Assembly (NCBI RefSeq): GCF_023373525.1
Contig: NZ_CP097218.1
Location: 3,038,001 to 3,102,000, forward strand
Direction of reading: 5' to 3'
Source: Brachybacterium kimchii
Lineage (GTDB): Bacteria > Actinomycetota > Actinomycetes > Actinomycetales > Dermabacteraceae
Length of the DNA: 64,000 nucleotides
Both the position numbers and the translations under genes were made by a program. Positions 54,659 through 63,020 of the stretch are shown piece after piece (position 1 is the first letter of the stretch; the number at the start of each line of letters is the position of its first letter). A model generated the notes under the pieces. It was not told the DNA's origin. It ran no database searches and saw only the letters and a list, made by a program, of their open reading frames with translations.

Positions 54659-55288
54659 TCAGGGGAAGTGCGGGTCCTCGTCCTGGCCGCGCAGGGAGCC
54701 GAGCTCCGTGATCGGGGCGCTCTCGAGCTCGGTGCTCACCGCCACGTCGTCGAAGTCCAGCAGCTTCGTCGCCAGCTCGTGGGCGTCGCCGTCGCCCACG
54801 AGATGGTGGAGGCGATCCGCGTCCCAGCCGTCGGGCTCCTCGCCGGCCTGCACGCGGCGCAGCGCCGCGACCAGCTCGGCGAAGCCGAAGATCCCGCCGG
54901 AGTCCTCGGGCGGGCAGGCGCCCTGGCCGCACAGCAGCTCCGCGTGCGCCGTGGTGCCCTCGGCGGTGCCGGCCACGGCGACGCGATGCTCCCAATCGTC
55001 CCCCATGTCGTACAGATACGTCAGGACGGTGCCCTCGCCCAGGGCGTCCTCGAGGGTGACGCCGCGCTCCTCGGCCTCCTCGGACGCCGGCTCGAGGAGC
55101 CAGCGCGCGCTCGCCGTCCAGTAGCTCTCGCCGCGGCCGAAGCCGTGCGGGTGCTTGTCCTCCCAGCCCATCGCGACCTGCAGCACCTGGTGCAGATCGG
55201 TGAGCAGCACGTCGGAGGGCACGCGCACCTCCCGCCACACGGCGGGCTCGCAGTCGACGAGGGTCACGTGGAGATCGAGGATCGTCAT
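54659..55288 (-). CDS. Plasmid pRiA4b ORF-3-like domain protein
   Basis: The 209-residue protein has the family pattern: LHVTLVDCEPAVWREVRVPS at the N-terminus, LTDLHQVLQVAMGWEDKHPHGF, LTYLYDMGDDWEHRVAV, a CGQGACPPEDSGG segment with two Cys, and an acidic C-terminus. The family is widespread on mobile and chromosomal DNA and has no proven function. ATG 55288 is chosen; the longer upstream frame is Arg-rich and non-coding in character. Confidence 0.87.
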   Translation of the reverse strand: MTILDLHVTLVDCEPAVWREVRVPSDVLLTDLHQVLQVAMGWEDKHPHGFGRGESYWTASARWLLEPASEEAEERGVTLEDALGEGTVLTYLYDMGDDWEHRVAVAGTAEGTTAHAELLCGQGACPPEDSGGIFGFAELVAALRRVQAGEEPDGWDADRLHHLVGDGDAHELATKLLDFDDVAVSTELESAPITELGSLRGQDEDPHFP

Positions 55289-55454
55289 GCAGCCCACGGT
55301 AGGCCGTTCGATGGGCGCCGGCCGGGGAGCTTGCGACGTCCCGCGGCACAGCGTCGCCCCGCGTCGCGCCGCGGCACGGCGACCTGCCTGGGCACGCCGT
55401 CGGCCCGCCGCTCGAGGGAGCGACGGGCCGACGGGGCGGGGAAGCGGGTGCGGC

Positions 55455-55742
55455 TCAGGCCTGCTGGAAGGAGAGGCACTCGGCAGCGGCGCCGGCGCCC
55501 GGACCCATGCGCACGGAACCGGCCGAGCACTCGAGGTCCTTGTTGAACACGCAGTCCGTCTGCTGGCACGCGCCCACCTGCGAGACGACCTTCGAGAGGC
55601 CGCCCTTGGTGTCCAAGGGGATGAACGTCGCGCAGTCGTGATCGGCATCGACCGTCACCGCGAATGCGGTGCAGCCGTCATGGTTGTAGGAGCATCCGGT
55701 GACCGAGCACTCGGTCACCTTCGGCATCTCGATGGCGGTCAT
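55455..55742 (-). CDS. DUF1540 cysteine-rich protein
   Basis: The 95-residue protein contains two DUF1540 units, each with four cysteines: CSVTGCSYNHDGCTAFAV...C in the first half, and CQQTDCVFNKDLEC...C in the second. It probably binds a metal. GAGGAG precedes ATG 55742. Function is unknown. It is isolated, 254 bp from the next gene end. Confidence 0.87.
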   Translation of the reverse strand: MTAIEMPKVTECSVTGCSYNHDGCTAFAVTVDADHDCATFIPLDTKGGLSKVVSQVGACQQTDCVFNKDLECSAGSVRMGPGAGAAAECLSFQQA

Positions 55743-55996
55743 GTCTCCTCCTGTGCAGGTCAGCGCCCACATCGCGGGCTCTGCAGGAAGAATAGACGCA
55801 CTCTGCGCAGAATTCTAGAAAGGAATACCTGCCTTACCTCTTAAGGTGACGGACGTATTTCGAAAAGCCCCTGCTTTTCTAAAAGCCGCGAGGTTCGTAA
55901 TTGCGTTGGCGGCGAAACGCCTCGAGGGCCTGCACCGCGGCCCCTGCTGGGCCTGCACCGCGGCCCCTGCCGGGCCTCGGCGGCGTCCCCCTGGGC
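55743..55996. repeat. Spacer with overlapping hairpins and a 23-bp tandem repeat
   Basis: The right part has two 23-bp copies (55926-55948 and 55949-55971), each beginning GGGCCTGCACCGCGG and ending CCCCTGC plus one base, with a third partial GGGCCT. The left part is A/T-rich. GAAAAGC (55862-55868) pairs with GCTTTTC (55873-55879), and the same GCTTTT (55873-55878) can instead pair with AAAAGC (55881-55886), giving two mutually exclusive stems. No credible gene is present. The A/T-rich part probably holds the DUF1540 promoter. Confidence 0.7.
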
Positions 55997-57157
55997 TCAG
56001 TGGCCCCCGCCCGTATAGAGCTCGGGCGCGGGCAGGCCGCGCTCGGAGCGGACCCGTCGGCTGATGCCCTCGGTCGCGATGAGCGCGTCCACGACCTGGC
56101 CCGCCGTCACCGGGAAGGGCATCGCATGGATCGTCTCGCCCTCGACGGTCGCGGCCTCGGCGACGGCCTCGATCTCGTCGCGGTCCTCGGGGCTCAGCCC
56201 GATCTCGGTGAGCGTGTTGGGCAGTCCGACCTGCGTGGTGAAGGCGATGAAGTCCTCGATCTCCGCCGTGGGTGCGCCCTCGAGGATCAGCTGGGCGAGG
56301 GAGCCGATGTTCACCTTCTGGCCGTGGGTGAGTCCGTGGGTCTGCGGGGCGGCCGTGAGCCCGTTGTGGATCGCGTGCGCCGCGGCCAGGCCGCCGGACT
56401 CGAAGCCCAGGCCCGAGAGCAGCGTGTTCGCCTCGACCACCGCCTCCAGGGCGGGCGTGACGACGTGCGCGGCGACCGCGTCGAGCGCCGGCAGCGCGTT
56501 CTCCCACAGGATGTCCCAGCTGAGCTCCGCGAGCGCGGTCCCGGCGCGGGTGGGGCGTCCGCCGGCCATCGCGTCGGCCGTGCCGCGGCGGGTCGCGCGG
56601 GCCTCGAGCCACGTGGCCAGGGCATCCCCGATCCCGGCCGCGAGGAAGCGCACGGGGGCGTTCGCGACGACCCGGGTGTCGATGAGCGCCAGGTCGGGGT
56701 TGCGGGGGAAGAAGCGGTACTCGACGAACTCGCCGTCGGCCGTGTAGATGACGGCGAGCGAGGACGTCGGCGCATCGGAGGAGGCCGCCGTGGGCACGCT
56801 CGCCCAGCGGATCCGCGCGAGGTGGCCCGAGGCCTTCGCGGCGTCGATCGTCGACCCGCCGCCGAGCCCCACGATCACGTCGTGCCCGCCCGCGGCGATC
56901 ACGTCGACCAGCGAGTCCACGGCCTCCGGCGTCGCGAACCGCTCGAAGCCCACGCGCGTGGTGGGAAGATCCGTCGCGGCCAGGGCATCGGTGACCTGCT
57001 GGGAGAACAGGCCCCACACGGTGTCGTCGGCGACGATCAGCGGGTTGCGGCCGAGGGCGGCGAGGTGGGCGCCGAGCTCGTCGAGCGCCCCCTTTCCCTG
57101 GACGTAGCGGCTGGGGCTGGCGAGGACGGTGAGTGAGGGAGAGGTGGTGGAGGGCAT
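55997..57157 (-). CDS. gldA: Glycerol dehydrogenase family protein (iron-type polyol dehydrogenase)
   Basis: The 386-residue protein has the GldA layout: RYVQGKGALDELGAHL at the start, nucleotide motif VGLGGGSTIDAAKA and TAASSDAPTSSLAVIYTADG. The metal ligands are in GIGDALATWLEA (Asp), AHAIHNGL (His) and THGQKVNIG (His). The reaction is NAD-dependent oxidation of glycerol to dihydroxyacetone or a related polyol. GGAGCG precedes ATG 57157. No dihydroxyacetone kinase is adjacent. Confidence 0.92.
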   Translation of the reverse strand: MPSTTSPSLTVLASPSRYVQGKGALDELGAHLAALGRNPLIVADDTVWGLFSQQVTDALAATDLPTTRVGFERFATPEAVDSLVDVIAAGGHDVIVGLGGGSTIDAAKASGHLARIRWASVPTAASSDAPTSSLAVIYTADGEFVEYRFFPRNPDLALIDTRVVANAPVRFLAAGIGDALATWLEARATRRGTADAMAGGRPTRAGTALAELSWDILWENALPALDAVAAHVVTPALEAVVEANTLLSGLGFESGGLAAAHAIHNGLTAAPQTHGLTHGQKVNIGSLAQLILEGAPTAEIEDFIAFTTQVGLPNTLTEIGLSPEDRDEIEAVAEAATVEGETIHAMPFPVTAGQVVDALIATEGISRRVRSERGLPAPELYTGGGH

Positions 57158-57289
57158 GGCACGGCGCTCCTTCGGGCCGACGGTCAGGCCCGGCGCTGCG
57201 GGCCCCTGATGCCACCGAGTCTTCGCCGGGGCCGAGGGGGCGGGCAACGGGGGTTCTCGTCGGCCGAGAAGGCGCCCGGGAGAGGCCGC

Positions 57290-58009
57290 TCAGGCGGCTG
57301 CGCGCCGCGCCCGCCACCTGCGCCGCCCCCGCCACCTGTCCCACGCCCAGCAGAGGGCCGCGAGGAGGCACATGATCACCAGGATCAGCCCGCCCACGGT
57401 GAGCGCGCTGGCGTAGCCCACGCGCGGGATGTCGATGAACGGGTACGGGTACCAGCTGGTCACGGCCCCGTGGACGAGGGTCCAGACCAGGTAGGCGAGC
57501 GGGAAGACCAGGCTCGCGGCGAAGGTGCGCGCGTGCACGTGGCCTCGCGGACCGATCACCAGCCACGCCACCGGCGCGAGCACGGGGACCGCCATGTGCT
57601 GGACGGTGTCCAGGATCGTCGGCATGCCGGGAGCGATCACCGCGCCCGGCCGCAGCAGGAACCAGTTCACGACGCCGGTGATCACGATGCCCGTGACCGC
57701 GTTGAGGGTGAGCACGCGCAGCAACGGCCCCGGGCGTCTGCCGACCGTGAGGGAGACCGCGACGAGGGCGACGAACAGGTTCGTGAGAATCGTGAAGTAG
57801 GAGAAGTAGCGGACGATGCCCGCGATCAGGCCGGGCCCGTCGGCCGGGGAGAGCGCGGTGCCCACGGTCTGCGCGAACGAGCCGCACATCCCGAACACGG
57901 CGCACACCGCGACGATCCCCCAGAGGATCCGCGGGGCCGCGCCGAGAGGGACGGCCGCACCTCCGGCGTCGAGCGAGGTGGGCGGGGGAGCGGACGCGGC
58001 GCTGGGCAT
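57290..58009 (-). CDS. Pr6Pr-type (FAR-17a/AIG1-like) integral membrane protein
   Basis: The 239-residue protein has about six membrane segments and family features YFSYFTILTNLFVALVA, VVNWFLLRPG, ILDTVQHMAVPVLAPVAWL, YLVWTLVHGAVTSWYPYPFID and a basic tail RWRGRRRWRARR. Pr6Pr proteins are actinobacterial membrane proteins of unknown role with a conserved Thr/His pair (TILTN, QH) like the AIG1 lipid hydrolases. ATG 58009 lacks a good ribosome site; GTG 58024 is an alternative. Confidence 0.8.
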   Translation of the reverse strand: MPSAASAPPPTSLDAGGAAVPLGAAPRILWGIVAVCAVFGMCGSFAQTVGTALSPADGPGLIAGIVRYFSYFTILTNLFVALVAVSLTVGRRPGPLLRVLTLNAVTGIVITGVVNWFLLRPGAVIAPGMPTILDTVQHMAVPVLAPVAWLVIGPRGHVHARTFAASLVFPLAYLVWTLVHGAVTSWYPYPFIDIPRVGYASALTVGGLILVIMCLLAALCWAWDRWRGRRRWRARRAAA

Positions 58010-58041
58010 GCACGCATTGTCCACCGGAGCGCGGCCGTCCC

Positions 58042-59301
58042 TCAGCCCCGGACGCGCCGGGCTCGCGAGAAGCCGACCCACACGAGCACCGCGATCAGCA
58101 CCGAGCCGATCGCGAGCACGGCCCCTCCCACCAGCACCGCGCCGGTCACACCCACCGCGGCGCCGAGCAGGGCGAGGGTGAGCCCGTTGCCGGTGCGCAG
58201 GCCGCTGCCGATCATGTTGTACACACCGACCACGCGTCCGCGCTGCTCGATCGGGGCGCGCAGCTGCACGACGGCCTGGCCGATCGACATCGCCGCCATG
58301 TTCGCGACGCCCCCGAACACCAGGGCGATCACCGCGATCGCGTAGTGCGAGGTGGTCGCGACCACCACCGTCGTCAGCCCGAAGAGGAAGGTCGCGACGA
58401 CGGCCGCGCGGGTGTCGGGCCGCACGATCCCCGTGGCCTCGAGCAGGAAGCCCCCGAGCACCCCGCCGGCGCCGTTGGCGAACAGCAGCACCCCGTAGCC
58501 GAGCCCCGCGGAGCCCGCGCCGAGCGCGTCGGCGAAGGAGGGCATCGAGACCTGCAGGGAGGAGCCGACGCACACCGCGACCAGGCCCGCGAGCACGATC
58601 ATCGCGATCAGCACCGTGTCGGAGCGCACCGTGCGCAGCACCGAGAAGGAGTCCAGGATGCTCAGGCGCTCGCGGCGCACGAAGCCGCTGCGCGTGTGGC
58701 CGGTGAAGGGGGTGCGCAGCATGAGCAGTGTCATCGGCAGGTAGAACAGGACGTTCGCGAAGATGCCCCATGTCGGCCCGAGCACCAGCATCAGCACCGA
58801 GCCGACCACGGGCCCGGCGAGCACGCCGAGGCTGCGGAAGGTCGCGTTCAGGCGCACGGCGCCGGGGAGGTCCTCGGGCTCGGCGAAGTCGTGGAGCAGG
58901 AGCTGCTCGGCGGGGGCCCACAGCGCGCCCGCGCAGCCGTGCAGGACCAGCAGCACGCACGCGTGCCACATCTCCAGCGTGCCCGTGAGGAAGAGGACGC
59001 CCCAGGCCAGGGACACGAAGGCGAACAGTCCCTGGGCGATCTGGATGATGCGCCGGCAGTCGAAGCGCTCGGCGAGCCCGCCGAACCACACCGACAGCAG
59101 CAGGAACGGCAGCCAGTGGCTGATCACCTCGAAGCCCACCAGGCCGGGGGAGTGGAACCGGTTCCACAGCACCCAGTAGGTGATGACGTGCTCGATGTTG
59201 TCGCCCATCATCGAGAGCCCGGCGGTGAACAGGTAGGGGCGCGAGTGCCCGTCGCGCAGGGCCGCGAAGCGCCGGGGTGCGGTGGCGGTCGTGCGGATCA
59301 T
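58042..59301 (-). CDS. MFS transporter (EntS/DHA3-like)
   Basis: The 419-residue protein has about twelve membrane segments. The DHA3/EntS-type features are WFGGLAERFDCRRIIQIAQG, the loop-2/3 motif, and HGCAGALWAPAEQLLLHDF. Such carriers export siderophores, macrolides or other small molecules; no substrate can be assigned. It lies 32 bp upstream of the Pr6Pr gene and may be co-transcribed with it. Confidence 0.87.
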   Translation of the reverse strand: MIRTTATAPRRFAALRDGHSRPYLFTAGLSMMGDNIEHVITYWVLWNRFHSPGLVGFEVISHWLPFLLLSVWFGGLAERFDCRRIIQIAQGLFAFVSLAWGVLFLTGTLEMWHACVLLVLHGCAGALWAPAEQLLLHDFAEPEDLPGAVRLNATFRSLGVLAGPVVGSVLMLVLGPTWGIFANVLFYLPMTLLMLRTPFTGHTRSGFVRRERLSILDSFSVLRTVRSDTVLIAMIVLAGLVAVCVGSSLQVSMPSFADALGAGSAGLGYGVLLFANGAGGVLGGFLLEATGIVRPDTRAAVVATFLFGLTTVVVATTSHYAIAVIALVFGGVANMAAMSIGQAVVQLRAPIEQRGRVVGVYNMIGSGLRTGNGLTLALLGAAVGVTGAVLVGGAVLAIGSVLIAVLVWVGFSRARRVRG

Positions 59302-59397
59302 CTCCTGGGGTGGGGGCCGGTGCGAGGAGGGCCGACGGGGGCGAGCACCGACCGCAGATCACCCTAGACCGCTCCGCACGCCCAGGTCATGAGGGGG

Positions 59398-59907
59398 TCA
59401 CTGGATGGTCGGGCCGAGGGGTCCAGGGTCCGGATCCGCGACGCGACGACGCGGACGACGCGGACGACCACGCAGGGCGGGCAGGGCGATCCCCGCGACC
59501 GCGGCGAGGAAGGCGCCCTGCATGAGGGTGCGCGGCACCAGGTGGTCCCACCACGGCAGGTCGTCGCCGGTCAGGGCGAGATGCACGTTCGCCGGGAACA
59601 TGGCGACGAGGAGGATGCCCAGCCCGCGCGCGGCCCAGGGCGCCAGCCGGCGGTCCAGGAGCCCCAGCGCGCCGAGCAGCTCGAGCACGCCGGTCACGGT
59701 AACGACGGCCCCCGGCCACGGGAGCTGCCCCGGGACCATCGCGATCAGCTCCTCGCGCTTCCCGATGAAATGGACGGTGCCGGTGAGCAGGAACATCGCG
59801 CAGACCCCGGCGCGCAGGGCGACGCCCTCGGGATCCGGGTGTCCGCGCCGGCGCGCGATGACCTCCGCGACGCCCGTGACCGTGACCAGGACGATCAATG
59901 GCTCCAT
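59398..59907 (-). CDS. DoxX-like membrane protein
   Basis: The 169-residue protein has four hydrophobic segments: GVCAMFLLTGTVHFIGKREE, VTVTGVLELLGALGLLD, GLGILLVAMFPANVHLAL and LMQGAFLAAVAGIALPAL. It fits the DoxX/SURF4-like fold. GAAGGAA precedes ATG 59907. It is divergent from a TetR gene with two perfect palindromes between them, so it is likely repressed until a signal is present. Confidence 0.85.
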   Translation of the reverse strand: MEPLIVLVTVTGVAEVIARRRGHPDPEGVALRAGVCAMFLLTGTVHFIGKREELIAMVPGQLPWPGAVVTVTGVLELLGALGLLDRRLAPWAARGLGILLVAMFPANVHLALTGDDLPWWDHLVPRTLMQGAFLAAVAGIALPALRGRPRRPRRRVADPDPGPLGPTIQ

Positions 59908-59956
59908 GGCTGTTCCTTCCTCGCGATGATGTCGGTGGACATCTGCCGACGACCCC

Positions 59957-60013
59957 GCTTGACAGTGTCAAGCCCTGCGTCGAGGCTAGAACGCCGGCTT
60001 GACAGTGTCAAGC
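59957..60013. promoter_or_regulatory. Twin perfect 17-bp TetR operators
   Basis: GCTTGACAGTGTCAAGC occurs twice, at 59957-59973 and 59997-60013, 40 bp apart. Each copy is a perfect palindrome. Both contain a -35-like TTGACA on each strand, so a bound repressor would cover the promoter elements of the doxX-like gene and the TetR gene. Confidence 0.88.
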
Positions 60014-60033
60014 GTCGGCGCGACAGTGGGGGC

Positions 60034-60597
60034 ATGCCACGATCCGACGAGAGCCCGAGCGCCGCACGGGACACCGACCTGCGCGCGAGCCTGCTCTCCG
60101 CGGCCGAGGTCGAGCTCGCCGAGCACGGCCCCGAAGGTCTCCGGCTGCGCGCCGTCGCCCGCCGGGCGGGCGTCTCCCACGCCGCCCCCGGCTACGTGTT
60201 CGGGGGGATGCGCGGCATGCTCACCGCTCTCGCGACGAAGGGGTTCGGTGCGCTCGCCGAGCGGCTCGCGGAGGCGGGGGATCCCGCATCGCTCACCGCC
60301 CTGGGCGAGGCGTACGTGCGCTTCGCCGCGCAGGAGCCCACCCTGTTCTCGCTCATGTTCCGCATTTCCCTGCTCGAGACGCGCGATCCCGACCTCATCG
60401 CCGCACAGCGGAGGGCCTTCGCGCCGATCGCCGCCCACGGCGAGACCCGCGAGCACGCCGTCATGTTCTGGGCCCTCGCCCACGGCGCCGCGATCCTCGA
60501 GCGCGAGGGGCAGTTGACCCGCGCTGTCCCGGGCGAGGGCGACGATGACCCGGCCGAGGAGATCGTGCGACTCTTCGCGCAGACCCTGCGGGAGTGA
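60034..60597 (+). CDS. TetR/AcrR-family regulator
   Basis: The 187-residue protein has a TetR helix-turn-helix (about 15-60: LRASLLSAAEVELAEHGPEG, RAVARRAGVSHAAPGYVFGG) with the ser-his-ala-ala-pro turn seen in the WHG-domain TetR subgroup, and a helical ligand domain. ATG 60034 lies 21 bp after the second palindrome; the longer frame upstream runs through the operators and the DoxX gene, so it is not used. Confidence 0.9.
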   Translation: MPRSDESPSAARDTDLRASLLSAAEVELAEHGPEGLRLRAVARRAGVSHAAPGYVFGGMRGMLTALATKGFGALAERLAEAGDPASLTALGEAYVRFAAQEPTLFSLMFRISLLETRDPDLIAAQRRAFAPIAAHGETREHAVMFWALAHGAAILEREGQLTRAVPGEGDDDPAEEIVRLFAQTLRE

Positions 60598-60722
60598 ACG
60601 CACCGCGGTCCGCGTCCAGATCCCGCGCCCGGGCTTGACGCGCGCGCCCCCGCGGGGCTTCAGTTGGCCCCTGGATTCCGGGACGACCCGCCCCGGCACG
60701 ACGACGTGGAAGAGGGGCAGAG

Positions 60723-62159
60723 ATGGACGCATCGCGCGTGCGAGAGCTCTCCGACATGGCCACCATCAGGCTGCAGAACAAGCCGGGCACGGGGTCCTCG
60801 ACCCGCGGCGGCTGGATGATGATCTCGACGATCCTCATCGAGGCGTGGGACCTGTACGCGATCTCGTTCCTGCTGATCTTCATCAAGAACGAGTACGAGC
60901 CGACGGCGATCCAGCTGGGCCTGGCCACCGCGGCCGTCCAGGGCGGCGCCCTGGTGGGCGCGCTGATCGGCGGCTACGTGGCGGACCGCCTGGGCCGCAA
61001 GAAGGTCTTCCTGCTGACGATGGCGCTGTTCATCGTGCTGGCGATCGTCCAGGGCTTCTCCCAGAACATCTGGGACCTCATCATCATCCGCTTCCTCATC
61101 GGCATCCCTCTGGGCAGCGACATCTCCAACGGCTACGCCTACATCATGGAGTCCATGCCCAAGGGCAAGCGCGAGCAGATGGGCAGCCGCTGGCAGTTCA
61201 TGTTCGGCCTGGGCGAGGTCGCCGCGATCGTCATCGTCACGATCATGTACGCGACCGGCATGCCCCACGAGATCCTCTGGCGCGTGGGCCTCGCCCTCGG
61301 GGCGATCCCCGCGATCATCCTGCTCATCTCCCGCGTGAACCTCCCGGAGACCCCGCTCTCGCTCGTGCAGCGCGGGCGCTTCCGGCAGGCCAAGCAGTCC
61401 TCCGAGAAGCTGTTCGGTGACCCCCTGGAGATGCTGCCCGACGAGGACGTCGAGCTGCCCCGCGTGAAGGTCAGCGACTTCCTCAAGGTCATGTGGGCCG
61501 ACCCGATCAAGAAGCGCAGCACGATCTTCGGCTGGATCTCCAACGCCATGCAGGGCGCCGAGTTCACCGCCTTCGGCTTCTACCTGCCGGTGATCCTCGT
61601 GGTCGCCGGCGTGGGCGTGAGCACGAGCGGCGACGGCACCGAGAGCTACATCGGCACCAACCTCATCACCGCGCTCATCTACTGCGTGGCGACGGTCTCC
61701 GGCTTCACCGCCCCGATCGTGCTGCCGAAGCTCGGCCACCGCGGGCTCGCCATGGCCGGCTACGGGATGGCGTTCATCGGCCTGGTCGCGGGCGCCTTCG
61801 CGCTCGGGGCCGACATCAAGCCGCTGATCGTGATCGCCGCGCTCGTGCTCATGTGGGGCCACTACTGGGACGCCTCGAACGGCATGACGATCGTGTCGAT
61901 GGTCGCCCCGCCGCGCTTCAAGGGCACGGCATCGGGCTTCGGCTACGTGTTCGTGAAGGCGGCGTCGTTCTTCGGAGCGTTCGTCTTCCCGGTCATGACG
62001 GCCGCCTGGGGACCCGTCGGCGCGACCCTCGCCGTCTCCGTGCTCTCGCTGATCGGCTTCCTCTCCGCCAAGTTCATCCTGCCGGAGGTCTACGGCTACG
62101 TGGAGTCCGAGACGGCGCACCTGCAGGAGGCGGCACTGAAGGGCGAGCCCGAGGCATAG
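60723..62159 (+). CDS. MFS sugar/metabolite transporter (SP-type)
   Basis: The 478-residue protein has twelve membrane segments and sugar-porter signatures: GGYVADRLGRKKVF between helices 2 and 3, RFLIGIPLGSDISNGYAYIMESMPKGKR (helix 4-5 region, shortened here), and an LPET sequence in helix 6. A central cytoplasmic loop lies at about 205-255. The ribosome site is AAGAGGGG. It runs into a co-directional SDR gene 52 bp later, so import and oxidation of the same compound is plausible. Confidence 0.87.
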   Translation: MDASRVRELSDMATIRLQNKPGTGSSTRGGWMMISTILIEAWDLYAISFLLIFIKNEYEPTAIQLGLATAAVQGGALVGALIGGYVADRLGRKKVFLLTMALFIVLAIVQGFSQNIWDLIIIRFLIGIPLGSDISNGYAYIMESMPKGKREQMGSRWQFMFGLGEVAAIVIVTIMYATGMPHEILWRVGLALGAIPAIILLISRVNLPETPLSLVQRGRFRQAKQSSEKLFGDPLEMLPDEDVELPRVKVSDFLKVMWADPIKKRSTIFGWISNAMQGAEFTAFGFYLPVILVVAGVGVSTSGDGTESYIGTNLITALIYCVATVSGFTAPIVLPKLGHRGLAMAGYGMAFIGLVAGAFALGADIKPLIVIAALVLMWGHYWDASNGMTIVSMVAPPRFKGTASGFGYVFVKAASFFGAFVFPVMTAAWGPVGATLAVSVLSLIGFLSAKFILPEVYGYVESETAHLQEAALKGEPEA

Positions 62160-62211
62160 ACGCAGACGACCACGACCACCACGCCGCTCACGCTCACGAC
62201 GAGAGGACATC

Positions 62212-63000
62212 ATGCCCGTTCCCGCCTACCCGGCCTCCGATTTCCCCGATCGTCCGACGGCGATCGTCACCGGCGCCGCCTCCGAGCGCGGCATCGGCCG
62301 TGCGACGGCGCACCGGCTCGCGCGCGACGGCTGGGCCGTCGCCGTGCTCGACCTCGACGCTGCCGCGAGCGAGGCCGTCGCCGCCCGGATCTCCGAGGAG
62401 ACCGGCATGCCCGCGCTCGGTCTCGGGGTCGACATCTCCGACGAGCAGGCCGTGGTCGACGCCGTGGCCCGCATCGACGCGGAGCTCCCGCAGCTCGTCG
62501 GGGTGGTCAACAACGCCGGCATCTCCTCGCCGACCCCGTTCACGGAGGTCGGCACCGAGGAGTGGAAGCGGGTGTTCGACGTCAATGTGCACGGCACCTA
62601 CTTCGTGACCCGCGAGGCGGTGAAGGTGTTCCGCCGCCACAGCCTGGGGCGGATCGTGAACGTCTCGAGCGCCTCGGCCGAGCGCGGCGGAGGCGTCTAC
62701 GGACGCGCCGCCTACTCCGGGTCGAAGGCGGCGCTGCTGGGCATGGCCCGCACCTGGGCGCGCGAGCTCGGCGAGTACGGGATCACCGCGAACTGCGTGG
62801 CCCCCGGCTCGATCGACACCGACATCATGGGCGGCCGCCTGAGCGACGAGCGCAAGACCTTCCTGCTCCAGGAGCTGCCCGTGGGGCGCGTGGGCACCGT
62901 CGAGGACGTGGCCGGGGGCATCGCCTACCTGCTGGGACGCGACGGCGGCTACCTCACCGGCGTCACCCTCGACATCAACGGGGGCTCCCACATCGCGTGA
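62212..63000 (+). CDS. Short-chain dehydrogenase (FabG-like)
   Basis: The 262-residue classical SDR has TGAASERGIG in the nucleotide site, VNNAG, IVNVSSASAERGG, the catalytic YSGSK and C-terminal GGYLTGVTLDINGGSHIA. The 3-oxoacyl-reductase/polyol-dehydrogenase subgroup fits; substrate unknown. ACGAGAGGA precedes ATG 62212. It pairs with the upstream transporter and converges with the 2-hydroxyacid dehydrogenase after 20 bp. Confidence 0.9.
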   Translation: MPVPAYPASDFPDRPTAIVTGAASERGIGRATAHRLARDGWAVAVLDLDAAASEAVAARISEETGMPALGLGVDISDEQAVVDAVARIDAELPQLVGVVNNAGISSPTPFTEVGTEEWKRVFDVNVHGTYFVTREAVKVFRRHSLGRIVNVSSASAERGGGVYGRAAYSGSKAALLGMARTWARELGEYGITANCVAPGSIDTDIMGGRLSDERKTFLLQELPVGRVGTVEDVAGGIAYLLGRDGGYLTGVTLDINGGSHIA

Positions 63001-63020
63001 GCGGCGCGTGAGGCGCGTCG

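Noticed and set aside
54659..55288. Active mobile element because of the plasmid pRiA4b name
   Set aside because: The family is common on chromosomes; no transposase or terminal inverted repeats flank it.
55846..56064. A 72-codon rightward open frame over the hairpins and 23-bp repeats
   Set aside because: Its sequence is explained by the repeats and the overlap with gldA; there is no ribosome site and no recognisable domain.
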